From Pseudomonas sp. PICF141 (lineage in GTDB: Bacteria; Pseudomonadota; Gammaproteobacteria; Pseudomonadales; Pseudomonadaceae), in assembly GCF_002286815.1 (NCBI RefSeq), contig NZ_MUNM01000055.1, positions 1 through 64,000 on the forward strand: a stretch of 64,000 nucleotides of DNA, read 5' to 3'. The notes below the pieces were generated by a model. The model was not told where the DNA came from and searched no databases. It saw nothing but the letters and a program-made list of their open reading frames with translations. Numbering within the stretch: the stretch's first letter is position 1; each line of letters starts with the position of its first letter. The position numbers and the translations under genes are program-made. Positions 58,066 to 64,000 of this stretch are shown here, in pieces.

Positions 58066-59043
58066 TCAGCGAACCTGAACGACCACCTTCCCTACCGCCT
58101 TGCGCTGGCCAAGGTCATTGATCGCCTGCGCCGCGTTGCTCAGCGGATACACCTGCGACACCAGGGGCTTCAACTTGCCTTGGGCAAACCATCCAAACAG
58201 CTGCTGGAAGTTTGCTGCGTTGTCTTGTGGCTGGCGTTGGGCGAAGGAGCCCCAGAACACGCCGACCACCGCTGCGCCTTTGAGCAGTGCCAGGTTCACG
58301 GGCAGCTCCGGGATTCGTCCGCTGGCGAAACCGACCACCAATAGCCGGCCGTTCCAGGCGATGGCGCGGATGGCCTGGTCGAACAGATCACCGCCAACCG
58401 GATCGTAGATCACGTCGGCGCCCTGGCCGTCGGTCAGGCGTTTGATCTCGTCCTTGAGACTGGTTTCGCTGTAGTTGATCAGCTCATCGGCGCCGGCGGC
58501 CTTGGCCACCGCGAGTTTTTCTGCGCTGCTGGCGGCGGCTATGACGCGAGCACCCATGGCTTTGCCGATTTCCACCGCGGCGAGGCCGACACCGCCAGAA
58601 GCGCCGAGCACCAGCAAGGTTTCGCCGGGTTGCAGCTGGCCCCGTTGCCTTAGGGCGTGCATCGAAGTGCCGTAGGTCATGCTGAATGCGGCGGCGGTGT
58701 TGAAGTCCATCGATGAGGGGATTGGCAATACGTTGTAGCTCGGCACCGCGACTTGCTCGGCAAAGCTGCCCCAGCCAGTCAAGGCCATGACCCGATCACC
58801 GACCTTGAGGTGACTGACCTTTTCGCCCACCTCGCTGACCACACCCGCCGCTTCGCCCCCCGGCGAAAATGGGAAGGGCGGCTTGAATTGGTATTTGCCC
58901 TCTATGATCAGCGTGTCCGGGAAGTTCACCCCGGCGGCATGCACGTCCAGCAGGATTTCATTCTTCTTCGCCACAGGGCTGGCGACGTCTTCCAGCACCA
59001 GCGATTCGGCAGGGCCGAAGGCTTTGCACAGCACGGCTTTCAT
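58066..59043 (-). CDS. NADPH:quinone oxidoreductase family protein
   Basis: 325 residues, zinc-free medium-chain dehydrogenase/reductase. GroES-like N-terminus (FPFSPGGEAAGVVSEVG), the Rossmann motif GASGGVGLAAVEIGKAMGARVIA, and WNGRLLVVGFASGRIPELPVN. It lacks the zinc-binding cysteines, which fits the quinone-reductase branch. It resembles the P. aeruginosa gene at this locus, next to glpT. Substrate unknown. Confidence 0.9.
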   Translation of the reverse strand: MKAVLCKAFGPAESLVLEDVASPVAKKNEILLDVHAAGVNFPDTLIIEGKYQFKPPFPFSPGGEAAGVVSEVGEKVSHLKVGDRVMALTGWGSFAEQVAVPSYNVLPIPSSMDFNTAAAFSMTYGTSMHALRQRGQLQPGETLLVLGASGGVGLAAVEIGKAMGARVIAAASSAEKLAVAKAAGADELINYSETSLKDEIKRLTDGQGADVIYDPVGGDLFDQAIRAIAWNGRLLVVGFASGRIPELPVNLALLKGAAVVGVFWGSFAQRQPQDNAANFQQLFGWFAQGKLKPLVSQVYPLSNAAQAINDLGQRKAVGKVVVQVR

Positions 59044-59193
59044 CAGGGCTATTCCTTTGGGAGTGATGGCCGATAAGTGTAGGTGTGTGAGTCATCGGGT
59101 CAACGAGCATGCCCGACCCTGATAGTCAGCCATAAGCTTGTGCTTGAGCGGCGGGTCGTTATGCTTGGCCGCAAACCGGATAAGGAGTGAATT

Positions 59194-59601
59194 GTGAAAG
59201 CGTGGATCATGTTGATGCTGGCCCTGTCTCTGCCTGTGGCAGCGATGGCCGAAGAAGCCAAAGAAGGTGAAGCCCCGAAGGTCAACTACATCACCCTGAG
59301 CCCGCCATTCGTGGGCAACTATGGGCTGGACGGCACGCCCAAACTCAAGGTCTACAAGGCCGATGTAGCATTGCGGGTGACCGGTGACGAGGCAACCAAA
59401 GCGGTAAAGGCCAATGAGCCATTGATCCGTAACAAGCTGGTGGCGCTGTTTGCCCAGCAGACCACGGAAGCCATGAACAATGTCGAAGCCAAGGAAAAGC
59501 TGCGTCAGGAAGCCTTGAAGCAGACCCAGCAAGTGATGAACGACGAAACCGGCAAACCGGTGGTTGAGGATTTGTTGTTCAACAACCTGATCATTCAATA
59601 G
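59194..59601 (+). CDS. FliL-like periplasmic protein
   Basis: 135 residues from a GTG at 59194 after AAGGAG. Signal peptide MKAWIMLMLALSLPVAAMA, then a FliL-type domain (YITLSPPFVGNYG, LKVYKADVALRVTGDEATKAVKANEPLIRNKLVALFAQQ). True flagellar FliL is anchored by a membrane helix; here the N-terminus looks cleavable. No flagellar genes are near. Role uncertain; known in Pseudomonas as FliL-family. Confidence 0.82.
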   Translation: MKAWIMLMLALSLPVAAMAEEAKEGEAPKVNYITLSPPFVGNYGLDGTPKLKVYKADVALRVTGDEATKAVKANEPLIRNKLVALFAQQTTEAMNNVEAKEKLRQEALKQTQQVMNDETGKPVVEDLLFNNLIIQ

Positions 59602-59644
59602 GCAGAGGGGGGCTGATGCCGATGAGTTAAGCTGTCATACGATC

Positions 59645-59777
59645 TGTAGCAGCTGCCGAAGGCTGCGTTCGGCTGCGAAGCAATCGTAAAATCAGAAACT
59701 GTGGTGTATCAGACAGACCTCATTAGCCGGACTCACGACTGCTGCGCAGCCGAACGCAGCCTTCGGCAGCTGCTACA
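59645..59777. repeat. REPIN between the FliL-like gene and yhhJ
   Basis: TGTAGCAGCTGCCGAAGGCTGCGTTCGGCTGCG and its complement, 33-base arms nearly perfect. Best copy of this family. Confidence 0.88.
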
Positions 59778-59831
59778 AGGCGCGCGCCGCAGTTTAGCTT
59801 GCCGGTATCAGGGCCTGCTCTTCGCCACTGT

Positions 59832-60950
59832 TCAGGACGCCAGGCTCTTGCGAAACCGCATCAGCGCAATGGTAAAAAACAGCAGGCCGATGGCGCTCAA
59901 TGCCAGTAAGTCCGGCCAGACCACGCCGATGCCCGCGTCGCGAAACAATATCGCGGCGCTGAGGCTGACGAAGTGCGTGGAAGGCGAGCCCTGCATCACC
60001 CATTGCAGCCATTGCGGCATGCTGTCGAGCGGGGTGCTGCCGCCAGAGAGCAGCAACATCGGAATAATCACCGGAATCGCCAACAAACCGAACTGCGGTG
60101 TCGAGCGGGCGAGGGTCGCGAGGAATATCCCCAGCGCCGTGCTGGCGAACAGATAAACCGCCGTCACCAGCAAAAACAAGGTCAAGGAGCCGGCCAGCGG
60201 CACGCCGAGCGCACCTTTGACGATCACTTCCAGTGATACCCAGGTGCACAGCACCACCACCAGCATATTGCTCCAGATTTTAGCCAGCATGATCTCCAGT
60301 GCTGTCAGCGGCAGCACCAGCAAATGGTCGAGGGTGCCGTGTTCACGCTCACGCAGCAGTGCTGTGCCGGTCAGGATGATGGCGAGGATGGTGATGTTGT
60401 TGACGATCTGAATGACCGCCAGGAACCAGCCACCTTCCAGGTTGGTATTGAACAAGGCTCGCGTCGTTAACAGCACGGGGGATTTGTTCGCCGCATCGTC
60501 CTGGCCACTGTAGGTCAGCAGCTCGCGCTGGAAAATCCGTCCAATGTAGCCCGCGCCCATGAATGCCTGGCTCATGGCCGTGGCATCGACGTTGACTTGC
60601 AGCGCCGGCTGGCGGGCGGCTAACAGATCCGCCTGAAAATTTGCCGGAACATTGATCACGAAGGTGTATCGGCCGCTGTCCAGCACTTCGTCCATTTGTT
60701 CATAAGGCAGCGACACCGGCGGCTGGAATTCCGGTGGTTGCAGGGCTTGGGCCAATTGCCGTGACAGGTGACTGTGATCTTCATCGACCATGGCCACACT
60801 GGCGTTGTGCACGCCGATCACGGAGCCCGCGGCCGGCATGTAGATTGCCACCGTAAAGGCGTAGAACAGAAACAACAGCAACACACTGTCGTGTCGCAGG
60901 CTCGTGAGTTCCTTGAGGCCAAGACGCAGGATGTGCGCAAGCTTGTGCAT
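59832..60950 (-). CDS. yhhJ: ABC-2 type permease (YhhJ-like)
   Basis: 372 residues. A membrane segment near the N-terminus (DSVLLLFLFYAFTVAIYMPA), a large periplasmic domain, then about five segments (GGWFLAVIQIVNNITILAIILTGTALLREREHGTLDHLLVLPL). Typical ABC-2 exporter permease. The start lies at the rbbA stop (60950, one-base overlap). With RbbA and the HlyD-like protein it forms the yhiI-rbbA-yhhJ export unit. Confidence 0.92.
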   Translation of the reverse strand: MHKLAHILRLGLKELTSLRHDSVLLLFLFYAFTVAIYMPAAGSVIGVHNASVAMVDEDHSHLSRQLAQALQPPEFQPPVSLPYEQMDEVLDSGRYTFVINVPANFQADLLAARQPALQVNVDATAMSQAFMGAGYIGRIFQRELLTYSGQDDAANKSPVLLTTRALFNTNLEGGWFLAVIQIVNNITILAIILTGTALLREREHGTLDHLLVLPLTALEIMLAKIWSNMLVVVLCTWVSLEVIVKGALGVPLAGSLTLFLLVTAVYLFASTALGIFLATLARSTPQFGLLAIPVIIPMLLLSGGSTPLDSMPQWLQWVMQGSPSTHFVSLSAAILFRDAGIGVVWPDLLALSAIGLLFFTIALMRFRKSLAS

Positions 60951-63664
60951 CAGACCTCCTGCTTTTTCAGCATGGCCAGGCTAAGCCCGGTGAACACGAG
61001 AAAAAACCCGAACAATGCCAGGCATTGAGGCCACAGCTGGCGGATATCCAGCGCCTTGGTAAAGGTGCCGACGGCGATATCGAGGAAGTAGCCCGCCGGA
61101 AACAGCATCCCCATGACTGCCGCCGCGCCGTCAAGGGAGGAGCGCGGCACGATCAAGCCGGAAAACTGAATGGTCGGCAGGCTGGTGATGATCATGGTGC
61201 CCAAAATGGCGGCAATCTGGGTTCGGGTGAATGCCGAGATCAACAGACCCATGCTGGTGGTTGCCAGCACATAGAGCAGCCCGCCGAAGGCCAGGGTCAG
61301 TGCGCTGCCCTTGAAGGGCACGCCGAACAGCCAGCGATTCATGGCCGCCAGGACGGCGAGGTTGATCAGGCTGATTGCCAGATACGGCGCCTGTTTGCCT
61401 AACAGGAATTCCAGGCGCGTCAGCGGTGTCGCGTAGAAGTTGGTGATCGAGCCCAATTCCTTCTCCCGCACAATACCCAGCGCGGTCAGCATGGCGGGGA
61501 TGAACGCCAGGATCAACGCCATCACCCCGGGGCCGATGGCGTTGACGCTGATGACGTCCTGGTTGTAGCGGAAGCGGGTTTCCAATGCGGCCGCTGCTGG
61601 CCGGTTCAGTGCGGGGCTGGACTGCTCGGCCAATTGCTCCAGGTTGGCCAGGTGGACCGCTTCCACATAATTGCGGCTGGTTTCGGCGCGAAACGGCATG
61701 CCGCCATCGAGCCAGGCCGCCACCACGGGTTGACGACCGGCGAACAGGTCTCGGCCGAACCCGGGCGGGATCTCCAGCGCCAGTTTGATTTCCGAGCGTT
61801 GCAGGCGTCGATGCAACTGCTCCGCATCGTTGATGGGAGGATGCTCATCGAAGTAGCGGGAGCCGCGGAAGGCCTCCAGATAAGCCCGGCTTTGCGGGGT
61901 CTGGTCCTGGTCGTAAACCGCGAAGGCGAGTTCTTCCACATCCAGGGAAATGCCGTAGCCGAAGATCACCATCATGAGGATCGCCCCGAGCAAGGCGAAG
62001 GCCATGCGTACTTTATCGCGCAACAGTTCCTTGCTTTCACGGCTTGCCAGTGCCCGCAACCGTCCAAAACTGAAGCGACGGTCTATCGGTGTGGTCAGTG
62101 CGAGCGTGGCGTCGACGGGCGCTGGCGGCGTTGCGATGGGGCCCTGCGCCTGTTCCAGGCAGGTGACGAACGCTGCCTCCAGTGTCTGGCCCTTGAACCG
62201 CTGTTGCAGGGCTGCCGGGGTGTCGCAGGCCAATACCTTGCCGGCGTGCATCAACGAGATGCGGTCGCAGCGTTGGGCTTCGTTCATGAAATGGGTGGAC
62301 AGGAAGATCGTCACGCCCTGTTCGCGGGACAGTTCGATCAGCAGCCGCCAGAAATCGTCCCGGGCCGCCGGATCGACACCGGAAGTCGGTTCGTCGAGGA
62401 TCAGCACTTCCGGGCGATGCAGCACCGCCACCGCCAGGGATAACCGTTGACGCAGGCCAAGCGGCAACGCCCCGGACGGCTGATGAGCGACGCTGCCCAG
62501 ATTGAAACGCTGGATCAGCTCATTGATGCGCGGCGCGCTATCGACCTTGGGCAAATCGAACAGTCGCGCGTGCAAGTCCAGATTCTGTCGCACGCTCAGT
62601 TCGCCGTACAAAGAGAAACTCTGGGACATGAAACCAACGCGTTTGCGGGTGGCCAGATCCTTGGCGTTCACCGGATTGCCCAGCAGCGTGGCACTGCCTT
62701 CGCTGGCGGGAATCAGCCCGGTGAGCACTTTCATGGTGGTGGTTTTGCCGCAGCCATTGGAGCCCAGAAACCCGAAGATCTCGCCGCGGCCGATGGCGAA
62801 GCTGACCTTGTCCACAGCCGTGAAATCGCCGAAGCGCAGGGTCAGGTCGTGGGCTTCGATGGCGATGTCGGTGGTGGCATTGACTTGAGGAGGGATTACC
62901 AGCGGCTGGTTGTCATGGACGGTGTCGCCCTGAAATTGGGTGAAGGCCGCATCGAGTTTGCCGCCAGGAGTGACCGCCTCCAGTTCGCGGGTCAAACCGG
63001 CGGCGATCAGCTTGCCGCCATCAAGCATCAGGCAGTGTTCGAACTGCTCGGCCTCCTCCATGTAGGCGGTGGCGACCAATAGCGTCAGTTGCGGGCGTTG
63101 GCGCCGAACGTCATCAATCAACTCCCAGAAACGCCGTCGGGACAAGGGATCGACGCCAGTGGTCGGTTCATCGAGGATCAACAGGTCCGGTTCATGGATC
63201 AACGCACAACAGAGGCCGAGCTTCTGTTTCATCCCGCCCGATAGTTTGCCGGCCGGTCGCTCGGCAAATCGCAGTAGATCCGTGGCCAACAGCAGGTTAT
63301 GCATGCGCTGATCACACTCGGTCCCGGACAGCCCGAACAGTGTGGCGAAAAAGTGAATGTTCTCGCTGATCGACAACTCGGGATACAGGTTGCCACCCAG
63401 GCCCTGAGGCATGAACGCGATACGCGAGTAGAGGCTGTTGCGGTGGCGACGGTCCTGGATCGAGCCACCAAGTACTTCCAGTTGGCCGTCTTGTAATGTC
63501 TTCACGCCGGCGATCAATCCCAGCAAGCTGGATTTACCGGCGCCATCCGGACCAATCAAACCGCACCGGGTGCCGGCGGGCAGGCTGAATGAGATGTCGC
63601 TCAGCGCATTCTGTTGGCCGTAATGGTGCTGAAGGCCAGTGGCATGCAGCGCCAGGCCGGTCAT
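60950..63664 (-). CDS. rbbA: RbbA-like ABC ATPase/permease fusion
   Basis: 904 residues, matching E. coli RbbA (911). Two ABC domains: first with GPDGAGKSS, LSGGMKQKL and LLILDEPTTGVDPLSRRR; second with GSNGCGKTT and VLILDEPTSGVDPAARDD. An ABC-2 membrane domain is at the C-terminus (from about residue 540). RbbA binds ribosomes and is also proposed as an exporter. It overlaps the HlyD-like gene by 4 bases (ATGA). Confidence 0.93.
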   Translation of the reverse strand: MTGLALHATGLQHHYGQQNALSDISFSLPAGTRCGLIGPDGAGKSSLLGLIAGVKTLQDGQLEVLGGSIQDRRHRNSLYSRIAFMPQGLGGNLYPELSISENIHFFATLFGLSGTECDQRMHNLLLATDLLRFAERPAGKLSGGMKQKLGLCCALIHEPDLLILDEPTTGVDPLSRRRFWELIDDVRRQRPQLTLLVATAYMEEAEQFEHCLMLDGGKLIAAGLTRELEAVTPGGKLDAAFTQFQGDTVHDNQPLVIPPQVNATTDIAIEAHDLTLRFGDFTAVDKVSFAIGRGEIFGFLGSNGCGKTTTMKVLTGLIPASEGSATLLGNPVNAKDLATRKRVGFMSQSFSLYGELSVRQNLDLHARLFDLPKVDSAPRINELIQRFNLGSVAHQPSGALPLGLRQRLSLAVAVLHRPEVLILDEPTSGVDPAARDDFWRLLIELSREQGVTIFLSTHFMNEAQRCDRISLMHAGKVLACDTPAALQQRFKGQTLEAAFVTCLEQAQGPIATPPAPVDATLALTTPIDRRFSFGRLRALASRESKELLRDKVRMAFALLGAILMMVIFGYGISLDVEELAFAVYDQDQTPQSRAYLEAFRGSRYFDEHPPINDAEQLHRRLQRSEIKLALEIPPGFGRDLFAGRQPVVAAWLDGGMPFRAETSRNYVEAVHLANLEQLAEQSSPALNRPAAAALETRFRYNQDVISVNAIGPGVMALILAFIPAMLTALGIVREKELGSITNFYATPLTRLEFLLGKQAPYLAISLINLAVLAAMNRWLFGVPFKGSALTLAFGGLLYVLATTSMGLLISAFTRTQIAAILGTMIITSLPTIQFSGLIVPRSSLDGAAAVMGMLFPAGYFLDIAVGTFTKALDIRQLWPQCLALFGFFLVFTGLSLAMLKKQEV

Positions 63665-64000
63665 TGAAGGTTGGCCGGCCAGTCAATGGGAGCGGTGCGC
63701 ACGTAGCCGTTACCGGGCATCCCCGGTTTGGCCTGGGGCACGGCGCTGGGTTGGGTCAGACGTAGCTTGACTCGAAACACCAGTTTCTGACGCTCGTCGC
63801 GGGTCTCGACTTCTTTGGGGGTGAACTGTGATTTGGCCGCCACGAAGCTGATTTTCGCCGGCAACGGCTGACCGGGCAGGGCGTCCAGCAAGATCCGGGC
63901 TTCGTCGCCGACCGCCAGGCGTCCGGCTACGGATGCCGCAAGATAAAGGTTCATGTATTGGTCGTTCGGGTCAATCAGCAGCAGTACCCGCCCACCGGCA
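63661..64000 (-). CDS. yhiI: HlyD-family membrane fusion protein (partial)
   Basis: C-terminal about 112 residues only; the frame runs off the window end, so the start lies beyond 64000. The visible part (GGRVLLLIDPNDQYMNLYLAASVAGRLAVGDEARILLDALPGQPLPAKISFVAAKSQFTPKEVETRDERQKLVFRVKL) is the beta-barrel and membrane-proximal region of an HlyD/YhiI adaptor. It overlaps rbbA by 4 bases. It links the inner-membrane pump to an outer-membrane channel. Confidence 0.88.
   Translation of the reverse strand, partial: AGGRVLLLIDPNDQYMNLYLAASVAGRLAVGDEARILLDALPGQPLPAKISFVAAKSQFTPKEVETRDERQKLVFRVKLRLTQPSAVPQAKPGMPGNGYVRTAPIDWPANLQ

Overview
The window is a chromosomal segment of a Pseudomonas, most likely from the P. 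fluorescens group. Evidence for this is the gene order (ubiK-glnK-amtB; xerC-DUF484-dapF-lysA-lptM; cyaY-rnk-cyaA; argH-algR-hemC-hemD-hemX-hemY-dsbB-algQ-algP; hemB-ppk/ppx; trxA-rho-ubiD; glpT; rbbA cluster), typical Pseudomonas proteins (AlgR, AlgQ, AlgP, SutA), high GC, and many Pseudomonas-type REP/REPIN palindromes between genes. No rRNA, tRNA, CRISPR array, insertion sequence or integrase was seen.

Layout. (1) 1-3860 is an accessory segment, visibly richer in A+T. It holds a two-gene Septu-type defence system (ptuA ATPase, ptuB HNH nuclease), an unrecognised 90-residue reading frame just upstream, a divergent HigA-like antitoxin with no toxin beside it, and a BRO-N (phage antirepressor-like) gene with a structured leader. 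(2) 4066-7519 is core: ubiK, then glnK-amtB behind two NtrC sites and a sigma-54 promoter, then yjbQ and sutA. (3) 7706-12319 is a minus-strand operon, lptM-lysA-dapF-DUF484-xerC-HAD. (4) 12640-18575 holds cyaY, a DUF1289 gene, rnk with an attenuator-like leader, cyaA, two small conserved genes and a GST. (5) 18675-29101 holds argH, algR (without fimS), hemCDXY, dsbB, algQ, an FKBP isomerase and algP. (6) 29101-41892 is mixed: an ABC-F ATPase, a short MscS, a LysE exporter, a four-gene lipoprotein/CsgG-like operon, an FTR1-cytochrome iron permease, a YaiI protein, ElbB, a fatty acid hydroxylase-like protein and DedA. (7) 42091-47080 is hemB-ppk behind a Pho-box promoter, convergent with ppx. 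(8) 47324-51136 is an amino-acid ABC transporter with sigma-54/NtrC-like control and a divergent FadR-type regulator. (9) 51259-55671 is trxA, rho and ubiD with a ferredoxin-reductase. (10) 55868-64000 is chaC, glpT with a GlpR operator, a quinone oxidoreductase, a FliL-like protein and the yhhJ-rbbA-yhiI export cluster, cut by the window end.

Themes. Nitrogen control appears twice (glnK-amtB and the amino-acid transporter). Phosphate control is predicted for hemB-ppk. cAMP signalling is represented by cyaA and a candidate Vfr site before algR. Haem synthesis is split between hemCDXY and hemB. The least characterised parts are the accessory Septu neighbourhood, the lipoprotein/CsgG-like operon and several unexplained palindromes and leaders.
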